Positions 8,757-17,866 are shown, numbered from the stretch's first letter. The stretch: 64,000 nucleotides of DNA from Pseudomonas sp. SJZ079 (GCF_007993865.1 NZ_VIUH01000006.1:62001-126000); one strand, 5' to 3'. Made by a program: numbers and translations. Notes: generated from the sequence alone by a model not told the origin.

Positions 8757-9512
8757 GTGACAGATCTGCAAGGGAAGGTGGCATTGGTCACCGGGGGCGG
8801 CCAAGGCGTGGGCCAGGGCATCGCCTATGCACTGGCCGCAGCCGGCGTGAAGGTGGCCGTGGCCGGACGTACGCTCGGCACCCTGGAACAGACCTGCGCC
8901 GAGATCCGCCGCCGCGGCGGCAGCGCCGAGGCGATAGTCTGCGACGTGATGCGCAAAGACCACATCGAGCATTGCGTGGCGCAGGTGGTGGCGCGCTTCG
9001 GCGCCCTGAATATCCTGATCAACAACGCCCAGGTGGTGCCGCTGGGCCCGATCCTGGAGGTGAGCGACGAGGCCTTCATGCAGGGCGTGGATTCGGGTCC
9101 GCTCGCCACCCTGCGCATGATGCGCGCCTGCTACCCCTACCTGAAAGGCGACGGCGTGGTGGTGAGCCTGGCCTCCTCTGCCGCCGTGCGCTGGGACGCC
9201 TCGGGCTACGGCGCCTATGCCGCGGTCAAGGAAGCCATCCGCGCCCTGACCCGGGCAGCCGCCTGCGAATGGGGCGCCGCGGGCATCCGCGTCAACGCCA
9301 TAGCCCCGCACGCCCTGTCGCCGGGAATGGCCGGCTGGATCGACGCGCGCCCGGATGAAGCCGCCGAGTTCATCAAGAGCATCCCGCTGCAGCGGGTCGG
9401 CGACTGCGAGCGCGACATCGGCAGGGCCGTGGTGTTTCTGGTGGGGGCCGACGCCGGTTATCTGACCGGCGCGACCCTCCCGCTGGACGGCGGCCAGGCC
9501 TACTGGGGTTGA
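8757..9512 (+). CDS. short-chain dehydrogenase/reductase
   Basis: This 251-residue SDR has the TGGGQGVG cofactor loop near the N-terminus, a canonical Ser 13 residues before the active Tyr, and YAAVK. A GTG start at 8757 is chosen because AAGAGG lies eight bases before it; upstream TTG and GTG codons lack a suitable site. It follows the LuxR-type regulator and precedes an EthD-like gene, so it probably belongs to the box 4 transcript. The C-terminal GGQAYWG is typical of FabG-like SDRs. The likely substrate is a steroid or acyl-CoA alcohol, by context only. Confidence 0.85.
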   Translation: MTDLQGKVALVTGGGQGVGQGIAYALAAAGVKVAVAGRTLGTLEQTCAEIRRRGGSAEAIVCDVMRKDHIEHCVAQVVARFGALNILINNAQVVPLGPILEVSDEAFMQGVDSGPLATLRMMRACYPYLKGDGVVVSLASSAAVRWDASGYGAYAAVKEAIRALTRAAACEWGAAGIRVNAIAPHALSPGMAGWIDARPDEAAEFIKSIPLQRVGDCERDIGRAVVFLVGADAGYLTGATLPLDGGQAYWG

Positions 9513-9565
9513 ACCACACACCGCGCGTGGCTGGCCCTAGCGCAATCCACCACCTTAGCGAATAC

Positions 9566-9591
9566 GGGCCGCTCGCCTAGCCGAGCGGCCC
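9566..9591. terminator. hairpin between SDR and EthD-like genes
   Basis: GGGCCGCTCG pairs perfectly with CGAGCGGCCC over a six-base loop. There is no T-run, so termination is uncertain. Confidence 0.35.
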
Positions 9592-9624
9592 TTCCACCCC
9601 TCCACCACCGAGAGTACTGCCCAC

Positions 9625-10344
9625 ATGGAAAAGATCATCTACACCCTCTGGCGCGATCCCCAGACCAGCGCCGACGCCTTCGCCCAGCGGCTGCGTAACG
9701 ACGTCGCCGAACAGCTGCTCGCCCTGGGCGCCCGCGGCCTGCAGGTAAACGTCGTGGACCAGCACGTCGAGCCGGCCGCTGGGTTGCGCCAAGCCAATAG
9801 CCAGCCGCCGATCGACGCCACCCTGGCGCTCTGGGTCGACAGTGCCAACGGGCCGTTGCGCTATCCCTTCGATAAAGTGCTCGGCGCTGCGGTTACCCGC
9901 TTTGCCTGCTACCTGGTCAGCGAGTCCGTGGCGATCCGCAACACCCGCTACCCGGCGCAAGTGGGCGAGCGCACCCACGGCTTCGCCCAGGTGGCCCTGC
10001 TCACCCGTCCGCCACGGCTTAGCGCCGAGGCCTGGCTGGACATCTGGCGCAACCAGCACACCCAGGTGGCCATCGAGACCCAGGACAACTTCCTCTACGT
10101 GCAGAACCTGGTGGTGTTGCCCCTGACCCACGGCGCACCGCGAATCGATGCCATCGTCGAGGAGTGCTTCCCGCCCGCGGCCATGACCGATCCTCGGGCC
10201 TTCTTCGACGCGCCCGGCGACGAGGACAAGTTCCAGCGCAACCTGGCGGCGATGATGGACAGCTGCCAACGCTTCCTCGACTTCGACAAGATCGATGTGG
10301 TGCCCACCAGCCAGTACCTGCTCAAGGTGCCGTCGGCGGGCTGA
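9625..10344 (+). CDS. EthD-domain-like protein
   Basis: The product has 239 residues, no signal peptide and no membrane segment. The region around 110-165 (LLTRPPRLSAEAWLDIWRNQ then HTQVAIETQDNF) resembles EthD-domain proteins, small alpha/beta-barrel dimers often encoded next to degradation genes. The N-terminal half may be a second, weaker copy of the same fold. It follows the SDR gene by 112 bp and ends before a strong bidirectional terminator. Its reaction is unknown; similar proteins are found beside SDRs in sterol and terpenoid gene clusters. Confidence 0.6.
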   Translation: MEKIIYTLWRDPQTSADAFAQRLRNDVAEQLLALGARGLQVNVVDQHVEPAAGLRQANSQPPIDATLALWVDSANGPLRYPFDKVLGAAVTRFACYLVSESVAIRNTRYPAQVGERTHGFAQVALLTRPPRLSAEAWLDIWRNQHTQVAIETQDNFLYVQNLVVLPLTHGAPRIDAIVEECFPPAAMTDPRAFFDAPGDEDKFQRNLAAMMDSCQRFLDFDKIDVVPTSQYLLKVPSAG

Positions 10345-10365
10345 AGCCACGTGGCGATGCCCGGC

Positions 10366-10401
10366 AAAAACCAACGGGCCTTGTGGCCCGTTGGTTTTTT
10401 C
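10366..10401. terminator. bidirectional rho-independent terminator
   Basis: A stem AACCAACGGGCC / GGCCCGTTGGTT with loop TTGT is flanked by A5 and T6, between the convergent EthD-like and SDR genes, so it can stop transcription from both sides. Confidence 0.9.
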
Positions 10402-10405
10402 TGCC

Positions 10406-11284
10406 TCAGATCACCCGCGCCGGATGCTGCTGGCGCGGCGCGCCGAGCATCTCGCGGTAGGACGGCGGCTGGCGGCCTGCCGCCTCGCTGATGCCGTAGC
10501 GCGGGGCGATCTCGGCGGTCACCAGGGTCTGCCCGCTATAGCTCGGCAACTCCGGGTCACCCAGCAGCGCGTGGATCACCCGGCCGTTGAACTCGGGGGT
10601 CTCGGCCTGGGCCAGAAACGCCTGGTATTGCTCGCCGTGCTGCGCGCCGGCCAGGCGCGTGCGCTCGGTCAACTGCGGCCCCAGCCACAGCGACAAGGCC
10701 GCCACCGCGCTGCCCTCGAAGTCGATGGCCATGTCCGCCGCCAGCTTGTCGACCCCGGCCTTCTGCGCGCCGTAGGCCGGGCCGTGCATATAGCAGCCGG
10801 CGCCGAACGAGGAGGTGAAGGCGATCAGCCCACGGCCGGCCTTGAGCAGCAGCGGTGCGGCATGATAGCTGGCGACATAGGCCGAGCGCAGGCCGACCTC
10901 GAGGATGTCCACCAGTTCCAGGGGTTTGTCCCAGAAGGGCCCCGGCTCGATCAGTTGCTCATGGATGGCGGCGGCGTTGTTCACCAGCAGGTCCAGGCGC
11001 CCGTGTTCGTCCGCGACCCGCGCGAACAGCGCCTGCACCTGGGCATCCTCGGCATGGTCACAGGTCACCGCGATACCGTGGCCGCCCGCCGCGCTGATCG
11101 CCCTGGCGGTGTCCTCCAGCGTACTTTCCAGGACCTGGCCATACAGCCGTGAGCCGGCCTGCGCCGGACTGCGGCCGGTGACGTAGACGGTCATGCCGGC
11201 GGCGCCCAGGGCCAGGGCGATACCGCGGCCGACGCCACGGCTGGCGCCGGTGACCACGGCGACTTGGGGCATTTCAATGGGCAT
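10406..11284 (-). CDS. short-chain dehydrogenase/reductase
   Basis: This 292-residue SDR has TGASRGVG near the N-terminus, NNAA, a Ser 13 residues before the active Tyr, and YGAQK. It is longer than average and has an unusual C-terminal stretch after residue 230 (PELPSYSGQTLVTAEIAPRY) instead of the common GG-rich end. CAGGAG precedes the ATG at 11284. It starts 15 bp after the KstD-like gene, so it is the second gene of that operon. Function in redox change of a steroid substituent is inferred from context. Confidence 0.85.
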   Translation of the reverse strand: MPIEMPQVAVVTGASRGVGRGIALALGAAGMTVYVTGRSPAQAGSRLYGQVLESTLEDTARAISAAGGHGIAVTCDHAEDAQVQALFARVADEHGRLDLLVNNAAAIHEQLIEPGPFWDKPLELVDILEVGLRSAYVASYHAAPLLLKAGRGLIAFTSSFGAGCYMHGPAYGAQKAGVDKLAADMAIDFEGSAVAALSLWLGPQLTERTRLAGAQHGEQYQAFLAQAETPEFNGRVIHALLGDPELPSYSGQTLVTAEIAPRYGISEAAGRQPPSYREMLGAPRQQHPARVI

Positions 11285-11299
11285 AGGCAGCTCCTGGGG

Positions 11300-13063
11300 T
11301 TAGGCCTGATCGGCGGATTCGGCGGATTCGGCGGACAAGGACGGGCTGTGCAGGCGTTGCTCGACCTGACTCTTGATATGGTTGGCCGCCAGGTAGGCGA
11401 AGCACATGGCCGGGCCGATGGTCGAGCCGGCGCCCGGGTAGGTACGGCCCATCATCGAGGCGGCGCAGTTGCCCACCGCATACAGGCCGGCGATGGCTTG
11501 GCCGTCGACATGCAGCACCCGGGCATGCACGTCGGTGAGCAGGCCGCCCTTGGTGCCGATGTCGCCGGCGTCGATGCGCACTGCGTAGTACGGGCCCTTG
11601 TTCAGCGGTGCCAAGCAGGGGTTGGGCTGCACATGGGGGTCGCCGTAGTAGCGATCGAACAACGACTCGCCCTTGTGGAAATCCAGGTCGCGGCCCTGCT
11701 CGGCCATGCCGTTGAAGCGTTGCACGGTACGCGCCAGCCCTTGCGGGTCGACGCCGATCTGCGCAGCCAAACCTTGCAGGCTAGCGGCCTTGTGGAAGTA
11801 GCCACGCAGCGCCTTGGGCACCTGCCAGTCGGGCTGGGCGTAACCGGGCAGCAGCGCACCGCAGGGGTATTTGCGCCTGAACTCGGCGTCGAAGACCATC
11901 CAGCAGGGCACGCTGGTCGCCCCCTCGCGGTTGTGCGCATACATGGCGTAGACGATGTCGGTGTAGGGCGCCGCCTCGTTGACGAAGCGTTGGCCGGCGG
12001 AATCGACCAGCACGCAGCCGGGCAAGTTGCGCTCGACGAACATCGCGCGCTGCTTCTCCTCGCCGTTGACATGGGTGGTCGGCGCCCACCAGCTGTGCCC
12101 CATCAACGCGGTGGCCGCGCCTATGCCCTGACCGGCGCGAATCGCATCGCCGGTGTTGTAAGGCGGCGTGGCGCTCCAGCTGGCCTGCGAGGGTTGCGGC
12201 AGGTACTGCGCGCGCATCGCCTGGTTACGCTCGAAACCACCGGCGCCGAGTATCACCCCATGGCGCGCCTTGATCCGCAGCGGCCGCCCCTCGCGCAGGG
12301 CCAGGACACCGCAGACCCGCCCGTCGTCGATGATCAACTCTTCCAGCGCACAGTTCAGCCACAGCGGCACGCCACGGTCCAGCAGCGAGGCACGCAGGGC
12401 GCCGATCAGCGCGTTGCCCAGAGTCAGGAAACGGTCGCGGCGCGACAGCCGGCGGCCGCGCCAGTCGCGCCAGTAGCGCCACAGTACCTTGGCGGTCAGG
12501 CCGAGCCAGCCCGAGCCGCGGCACAGCAGCACCTGCGCCTCCTTCATGGTCATGGCCATGCGCCCAAGCATCAGCGTGCCGGGCGACGGCGGGCGCATGC
12601 GCAGAAATTCCTCGCCCAGTTCGGTGGCGTCGAAGGGCAGCGGGTCCATGGAGCGGTAGCCGGGCTTGCCGCCTTCCACCTCCGGGTAATAGTCGGCGTA
12701 GCCGGGCTGGGCCTCGAAGCGCACCCGGCTGTGCCGCTCGAGGTACTCGACCATCTCGCGGCCGTGCTCGACATAGGCCTCGATGCGCCCATCGGCGATT
12801 TCCCCCTGGGTCACCGCCTGGATATAGCGAATCCCCTCCGCCACCGAATCGCTGCCGCCAAGCGCGGCGATCCGATGGTTATTGGGAATCCAGATGCCGC
12901 CGCCGGACACCGCCGAGGTACCGCCGTACTGCTCGCTCTTCTCGATCAGCAGCACATCCAGGCCGAGGTCATGGGCGCGCAACGCGGCGGTCATGGCGCC
13001 AGCGCCGGAGCCGACCACCAGCACATCGCAGCAGTCATCCCAGTCGATCTTGGGTTCATTCAT
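11300..13063 (-). CDS. 3-ketosteroid dehydrogenase (KstD)-type FAD flavoprotein
   Basis: The 587-residue product has an N-terminal FAD-binding loop (VLVVGSGAGAMTAA, residues 14-27) and the C-terminal pattern of 3-ketosteroid Delta1-dehydrogenases: GPYYAVRI at 490-497, GTKGG at 503-507 and YPGAGSTIGPAM shortly after. In KstD enzymes the Tyr and Gly of this part bind and enolise the 3-keto group. It could be a Delta1- or a Delta4-(5alpha)-dehydrogenase; the sequence alone does not decide. GGAGGTGAG precedes the ATG. The very C-terminus (SAESAESADQA) is coded by short direct repeats. Palindromic box 5 lies 105 bp upstream. Confidence 0.85.
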   Translation of the reverse strand: MNEPKIDWDDCCDVLVVGSGAGAMTAALRAHDLGLDVLLIEKSEQYGGTSAVSGGGIWIPNNHRIAALGGSDSVAEGIRYIQAVTQGEIADGRIEAYVEHGREMVEYLERHSRVRFEAQPGYADYYPEVEGGKPGYRSMDPLPFDATELGEEFLRMRPPSPGTLMLGRMAMTMKEAQVLLCRGSGWLGLTAKVLWRYWRDWRGRRLSRRDRFLTLGNALIGALRASLLDRGVPLWLNCALEELIIDDGRVCGVLALREGRPLRIKARHGVILGAGGFERNQAMRAQYLPQPSQASWSATPPYNTGDAIRAGQGIGAATALMGHSWWAPTTHVNGEEKQRAMFVERNLPGCVLVDSAGQRFVNEAAPYTDIVYAMYAHNREGATSVPCWMVFDAEFRRKYPCGALLPGYAQPDWQVPKALRGYFHKAASLQGLAAQIGVDPQGLARTVQRFNGMAEQGRDLDFHKGESLFDRYYGDPHVQPNPCLAPLNKGPYYAVRIDAGDIGTKGGLLTDVHARVLHVDGQAIAGLYAVGNCAASMMGRTYPGAGSTIGPAMCFAYLAANHIKSQVEQRLHSPSLSAESAESADQA

Positions 13064-13168
13064 CGCTCACCTCCGCCCAGGGCCTGCACAGTCATAAAGG
13101 GGCCGCGGCAGCACGGACGTGCCGGCGGTCATGGCAGCGATTGTTCGCAGCTGGCGGGACAAAGGGCA

Positions 13169-13184
13169 TCGTCCGATGGGACTA
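13169..13184 (-). promoter_or_regulatory. palindromic box 5 (KstD-like operon)
   Basis: On the minus strand TAGTCCCATCGGACGA is a full consensus match, 105 bp before the KstD-like start codon. It lies only 32 bp from box 6, which faces the other way. Confidence 0.85.
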
Positions 13185-13216
13185 AAGTGATAAGAGGAGA
13201 ATTGCGCCGATCGGGT

Positions 13217-13232
13217 TAGTCCGCTTGGACGA
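13217..13232 (+). promoter_or_regulatory. palindromic box 6 (DUF1302/DUF1329 operon)
   Basis: TAGTCCGCTTGGACGA is a full consensus match, 94 bp before the ATG at 13327. A possible -10 element (GCTATGACT) lies about 13 bp downstream, so the box would cover the -35 region. Confidence 0.85.
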
Positions 13233-13326
13233 TGTTGGGCCTTCGGCTATGACTCCATAGTCACGCCAGCTCCCCCCTAAACCTGAAGTGCAGGTCGGGT
13301 AGCCCCGACTTCTGTAAGAGGACGAC

Positions 13327-14958
13327 ATGATAAAAACAACAATCGCCCCACAACCGCTACGCACTGCCATCCGCCTCGGCCTGGCGGTGCTGGTCGGCGG
13401 CCTGGCCAGTCAGGCCAGCGCCCTGTCCTTTCAGCCCAGCGATGAGCTGAGCGTCGACTGGGACACCACCCTGAGCTACGGCCTGGCCTGGCGTACCGAG
13501 GGTCGCGACCGCCGCCTGACCGCCAACGCCGATGGCAATGATGGCGACAACGCCTTCGACAGAGGCAGTCTGATCAACAATCGCGTCGGTTTCATCAGCG
13601 AAGCCGACTTCAAATGGCGCGAAGACTACGGCCTGTTCGTCCGCGCCGCCGGCTTCTACGACAACGTCTACGACCAGGGCAACGACAACGCCAGCGGTAC
13701 TTCCAACTGCTTCGCCGGTGGCCAATGTTCGCGTCCCGACCGCTTCTCCCAGGAAACCATCGACCAGCACCGCGAGGACCTGCGCCTGCTCGACTCCTAC
13801 TTCTATGGCAGCTGGGACATCGGCGGGCACAACCTCAACCTGCGCCTCGGCGATCAGGTGGTGAGCTGGGGCGAGAGCCTGTTCTACCAGGGCATCTCCT
13901 CGGCGCAGAGCCCGGTGGACGCGACCAAGACGACCACCCCGGGGGTCGAGGTCAAGGAGATCCTGCTGCCGGTTGGCCAGCTGTTCGGCCAGTTAAGCCT
14001 GACCGACAACCTCGGCCTGCAGGCCTACTACCAGTACGAATGGGAGAAGACCGAACTGTTCGGGGTCGGCAGCTACTTCTCCACCACCGACCTGATCGAC
14101 GAGGGCGGCTTCAACGACTCCACCGGCTTCCTGCGTAGGCTGAAGGACGACAAGCCGTCCGACAGCGGTCAGTACGGTGTGGCCCTGACCTACACCGCCG
14201 AGTCGCTGAACAACACCGAGTTCGGCCTCTACTATTCGCGCTATCACGACAAGACCCCGACCCTGGACTTCCTCAGCGACTTCGGTAGCTACCGGGTGCG
14301 CTATTTCGACGACATCGACCAGTACGGCGCCAGCTTCGCCACCGTGCTCGGCGAGACCAGCCTCGCCGGCGAAGTCAGCTACCGCGACGGCCAGCCGGTG
14401 CTGGTCGACACCGCCACCACCTTCAACGGCTTCGGCTTCCCCATCGACATCCCGTTACCACCGCACGCGGTCAGGGCCAAGACCCTGCAGGCGCAGATGT
14501 CGATGATCCACGTGCTCGGCCCCACCGCCTGGGCGGACAACACCACCCTGGTCGGCGAGGTGATCTACAACAACGTCCTCAGCCACGACAAGGCGGAGTC
14601 CTTCTCGGTGTTCATCCCCGGCATCGGCCCGCTCGACAGCCCACGCTCCGACACCCTGTTCAAGGACCGCGACGCCTGGGGCTACACCGTGCAGGCGACC
14701 TTCGACTACAACAACGTGTTCAGCGGCTGGGACATGTCGGTGCCCATCACCTACAGCACCGCCGCACAACGCGACAGTTCGCTGCTGGGCTCGATCAACT
14801 CGGGTGAGGGCGACGATCGCATGAGCGTCGGCAGCACCTGGCGTTATCTCGGCAACTTCACCGTGGAGGCTAGCTACAACGTCTTTCTGGGCAACGCCAA
14901 GAATTCGCCCCTGGCGGATCGCGACAACCTTGCCCTCAACTTCAAATACCGCTTCTGA
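13327..14958 (+). CDS. DUF1302-type outer-membrane beta-barrel protein
   Basis: The 543-residue product has a signal peptide (hydrophobic stretch 17-29, cleavage likely after ASA at 30-32) and then alternating amphipathic strands ending in aromatic FKYRF, as outer-membrane barrels do. It matches the DUF1302 family, commonly encoded beside DUF1329 proteins in steroid- and hydrocarbon-degrading proteobacteria. AGAGGACGAC precedes the ATG. Together with the next gene it is probably part of an envelope system for hydrophobic substrate uptake or sensing; transport has not been shown by anything in the sequence. Confidence 0.8.
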   Translation: MIKTTIAPQPLRTAIRLGLAVLVGGLASQASALSFQPSDELSVDWDTTLSYGLAWRTEGRDRRLTANADGNDGDNAFDRGSLINNRVGFISEADFKWREDYGLFVRAAGFYDNVYDQGNDNASGTSNCFAGGQCSRPDRFSQETIDQHREDLRLLDSYFYGSWDIGGHNLNLRLGDQVVSWGESLFYQGISSAQSPVDATKTTTPGVEVKEILLPVGQLFGQLSLTDNLGLQAYYQYEWEKTELFGVGSYFSTTDLIDEGGFNDSTGFLRRLKDDKPSDSGQYGVALTYTAESLNNTEFGLYYSRYHDKTPTLDFLSDFGSYRVRYFDDIDQYGASFATVLGETSLAGEVSYRDGQPVLVDTATTFNGFGFPIDIPLPPHAVRAKTLQAQMSMIHVLGPTAWADNTTLVGEVIYNNVLSHDKAESFSVFIPGIGPLDSPRSDTLFKDRDAWGYTVQATFDYNNVFSGWDMSVPITYSTAAQRDSSLLGSINSGEGDDRMSVGSTWRYLGNFTVEASYNVFLGNAKNSPLADRDNLALNFKYRF

Positions 14959-14981
14959 AGCCTCTGACGGAGGAACCCAGC

Positions 14982-16364
14982 ATGACCCTGAAAAACCACC
15001 TTCTGCTGCACACGGCCCTCGCCGCTACCCTGCTCGGCGCCAGCCTGGCCGCCCAGGCCAAGGTCAGTCCGGAACAAGCCGCGCGCCTGGGCCAGGACCT
15101 GACGCCGATGGGCGCGGAAAAAGCCGGCAACGCCGACGGCAGCATCCCCGAGTGGTCCGGCAAATGGCGCGGTGCGCCGCCGCACGTGAAATTCGCCGGC
15201 CCCGGCGCGGTCTATCCGGACCCCTACGCCGACGAGAAGCCGCTGTTCGTCATCACCGCCGAGAACATGGCGCAGTACGCCGACAATCTCAGCGACGGCC
15301 AGCAGGCCCTGCTCAAACGCTACCCGGCAACCTTCAAGATTCCGGTCTACCCCAGTCACCGCGACTTCCGTTACGACCAGAAGACCGAGGAGTACATCAA
15401 GCACAACGCCCTCAACGCCGAACTGATCGACGGCGGTAATGCCGCGGCGAACGCCTTCGGTGCCTCGCCCTTCCCGATTCCGCAGAACGGCAGCGAGCTG
15501 ATGCTCAACCACACCATGCAGGGGCGCGCCGCGGAAGAAGAGGCCACCTACCTGCAGGCGGTGAACTACAGCGATGGCAACAAGGTGTTCGAGAAGGTCA
15601 ACTACAAGATCTACTCGGTCTGGTCCGACCCGAAGAACACCCTGGAGTCGATCGACGGCATGTTCACCCACTTCCTGCTCACCACCCTGGAACCGGTGCG
15701 CAAGAAGGGCGAGATGGTGGTCGGCCACGAGTTCGTCAACCCGGTGGGCAATCCGCGCCAGGCCTGGATGTACGCACCGGGGCAGCGTCGGGTAAGACGC
15801 GCGCCCACCGTGGGCTATGACTCGCCCACCGGCGCCGGCGGCTTCCGCGTGTACGACGAGGATCGTCTGTTCAACGGTGCGCCGGACCGCTACGAGTGGA
15901 CGCTCAAGGGCAAGAAGGAAGTCTATATCCCCTACCACAACTACAAGCTCGATGATCCCAGCGTGACCACCGAGCAACTGTTGGCCACCAACGGGCATCT
16001 CAACCCCGACTACATGCGCTACGAGAAACACCGGGTCTGGGTGCTGGAGGCCAAGCTCAAGCCCAACAGCCGGCATATCTATGCCAAGCGCGTGCTCTAC
16101 CTCGACGAGGACTCCTGGGCCGCCACCCTGGCCGACAACTACGACAGCCGCGGGCAGTTCTGGCGCACCAACATGCAGACCTCGGTCTACGCCTACGACA
16201 TGCAGCGCTATCACGCCCGCCTGGGGGTGTATCACGACCTGATCGCCGGCTCCTACATGGTCGACCGCCTGCTGGTCGATCAGCAACCGGCCCTGCTGAA
16301 TGCCAGCAACTTCCAGGTCGGCGACTTCACCCCGAGCAACCTGCGCAAGCTGGGCACCCGCTAA
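14982..16364 (+). CDS. DUF1329-type exported protein
   Basis: The 460-residue product has a signal peptide with likely cleavage after AQA at residue 26 and then the DUF1329 pattern (LGQDLTPMGAEKAGNADGSI, later PEWSGKW and AGQRRVRRAP-like segments). DUF1329 proteins share a lipoprotein-localisation-like fold with LolB/LppX and are taken to carry lipids in the periplasm. No lipobox Cys is visible, so it is probably soluble. It starts 23 bp after the DUF1302 gene behind GGAGGAAC. The pair is a plausible steroid transfer unit for the outer membrane. Confidence 0.8.
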   Translation: MTLKNHLLLHTALAATLLGASLAAQAKVSPEQAARLGQDLTPMGAEKAGNADGSIPEWSGKWRGAPPHVKFAGPGAVYPDPYADEKPLFVITAENMAQYADNLSDGQQALLKRYPATFKIPVYPSHRDFRYDQKTEEYIKHNALNAELIDGGNAAANAFGASPFPIPQNGSELMLNHTMQGRAAEEEATYLQAVNYSDGNKVFEKVNYKIYSVWSDPKNTLESIDGMFTHFLLTTLEPVRKKGEMVVGHEFVNPVGNPRQAWMYAPGQRRVRRAPTVGYDSPTGAGGFRVYDEDRLFNGAPDRYEWTLKGKKEVYIPYHNYKLDDPSVTTEQLLATNGHLNPDYMRYEKHRVWVLEAKLKPNSRHIYAKRVLYLDEDSWAATLADNYDSRGQFWRTNMQTSVYAYDMQRYHARLGVYHDLIAGSYMVDRLLVDQQPALLNASNFQVGDFTPSNLRKLGTR

Positions 16365-16479
16365 ACCTTGGCTGCGCGCTATGGCGCCAGCCAGGTATGG
16401 ACTTAGCTGCATGCCCTGAGGCCAACGTGCCTCACCCCAGCATCCAAGCACTCACACACCCGTAATTGAGCGGCCTTCG

Positions 16480-16500
16480 CCTGGTTGTACACAGGCGAGG
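16480..16500. promoter_or_regulatory. small inverted repeat upstream of the SurE-like gene
   Basis: TCGCCTG and CAGGCGA face each other across eight bases, about 100 bp before the SurE-like start. It could be a hairpin in a read-through transcript or a protein site. No TAGTCC-type box is present here. Confidence 0.3.
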
Positions 16501-16602
16501 GTCCTTCAACCCGGGCCCAAGGCTGCCGTGCGCCTGTCATACCCGCTCGACTGCCTGGCGGGCCTTCTTGCCCTTCGGCTAAACCCTGTGGAGACAATAA
16601 CA

Positions 16603-17592
16603 ATGAGAAACCTGCTAGCCACTTCACTGACCCTGGCCGCCGTGTCCTTGGCGCAACCGGCCCATGCCTTGAACATCCTCCTGACCAACGACGACGGCTG
16701 TCGCGCCCCGGGGATCGGCGCCATGTACCAGGCGCTGATCGCCGCTGGCCACCAGGTCACCCAGGTCGCGCCGGACAAGGACAACAGCGGCATAGGCGCG
16801 GCCAGCGTGGTCAGCCCCGGCCAAGCCCTGGCGGTGAGCGAACTGGCCGCCGGCAAATACTGCGTCGGCGCCCCCGCTGGCTTCAACGCGCCGACCGGCA
16901 AGAACATGGCCATCGGCACCCCGGTGGATGCGGTCAACGTCGGCCTCGACCTGCTGCTCAAGGACAATCCGCCGGACCTGGTGGTTTCCGGCAGCAACTT
17001 CGGCGACAACGTCGGCCCGCTGACGCAGATGTCCGGCACGGTCAACGCCGCGATACGCGCAATGTTCAAGGGCGTACCGGCGATTGCGGTGTCCACTGCG
17101 ATCGACCTCGAACTGATCATGCGCGATCAACAGGCCGGCTACCTGAAGACCCTGAATGCCATGGACGACACGGCCAATTTCACAGTCCGGGTGATCCAGC
17201 AGGCCACCGCCGAAGGCGCCAAGGCCAAGCAGCAGTGCGCTAAGAGCGGCGGCAAGGCCAAGCCGTTCTGCACGCTGAACGTACTCGGCCTGCCTGGCAC
17301 CACGGGGCTGAACATCAACTACCCGGCCCTGGAGGCCGGCGAGGTGAAAGGCGTCAGTTATGCACCGATCGGCAACTGGGGCATGGTCGGCTTCCAGGCC
17401 CAACGTGGCGGCGACGGCGTGGTGCGGGTCAACCTGGTCGCACCGCCGACGCCGACCACCGAGCAGCAGCAGGCGGATGCCTACCAACTGTTCGCCGGCA
17501 ATGCGGTGATCACCGTGATCGACGGCAACATGACCGCCCCCGAGGCGCTGCAGCAGCAAACCAAGCAGATGCTCGAGGGGCTGACCCCCTAA
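16603..17592 (+). CDS. secreted SurE-like phosphatase family protein
   Basis: SurE proteins are metal-dependent nucleotide or acid phosphatases, normally cytoplasmic and about 250 residues. This 329-residue version has a clear signal peptide (residues 1-22, cleavage after AHA), placing it in the periplasm. The metal site is kept: LLTNDDG at 26-32, Ser62, and the SGSNFGDN motif near 155. An extra segment around 195-225 (AEGAKAKQQCAKSGGKAKPF) has two Cys that could form a disulfide. It lies downstream of the DUF1302/DUF1329 pair after 238 bp. A role in removing phosphate or another group from a substrate before uptake is a guess. Confidence 0.75.
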   Translation: MRNLLATSLTLAAVSLAQPAHALNILLTNDDGCRAPGIGAMYQALIAAGHQVTQVAPDKDNSGIGAASVVSPGQALAVSELAAGKYCVGAPAGFNAPTGKNMAIGTPVDAVNVGLDLLLKDNPPDLVVSGSNFGDNVGPLTQMSGTVNAAIRAMFKGVPAIAVSTAIDLELIMRDQQAGYLKTLNAMDDTANFTVRVIQQATAEGAKAKQQCAKSGGKAKPFCTLNVLGLPGTTGLNINYPALEAGEVKGVSYAPIGNWGMVGFQAQRGGDGVVRVNLVAPPTPTTEQQQADAYQLFAGNAVITVIDGNMTAPEALQQQTKQMLEGLTP

Positions 17593-17666
17593 ACCTGCCC
17601 CCCTTGTATCTCGGGCAGTAACACAAGGCTATGTCTGAGTGAGCTGTTGCACGAGCCGAAGCTCTT

Positions 17667-17732
17667 CGTAGGAGCCAGCTTGCTGACGATTCGGCTGACA
17701 GCGAATGCATCGCCAGCAAGCCGGTTCCTACA
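17667..17732. repeat. inverted REP pair
   Basis: CGTAGGAGCCAGCTTGCTGA at the left faces ATCGCCAGCAAGCCGGTTCC (then TACA) at the right; a slightly diverged REP pair after the SurE-like gene. Confidence 0.8.
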
Positions 17733-17785
17733 GGGGTTGTGTTTTAGCCCGTTAGCCATTGCAACAACCCACTGGGACATAGCCA

Positions 17786-17826
17786 AAACAAAGCCCCGGC
17801 AGCGTAAGCACCGGGGCTTTGTTTAT
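17786..17826. terminator. bidirectional rho-independent terminator
   Basis: AAAGCCCCGG pairs with CCGGGGCTTT over an eleven-base loop, with A-rich and T-rich flanks. It separates the convergent SurE-like and RibBA-like genes. Confidence 0.85.
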
Positions 17827-17866
17827 TGTTGCGCCGCCGCAACCAGGCGGATGCGGCGCTGGAAGT

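Noticed and set aside
11264..13219. 651-codon plus-strand frame opposite the KstD-like gene
   Set aside because: Antisense shadow of a high-GC gene; no family resemblance and composition rich in Ala, Arg, Gly and His.
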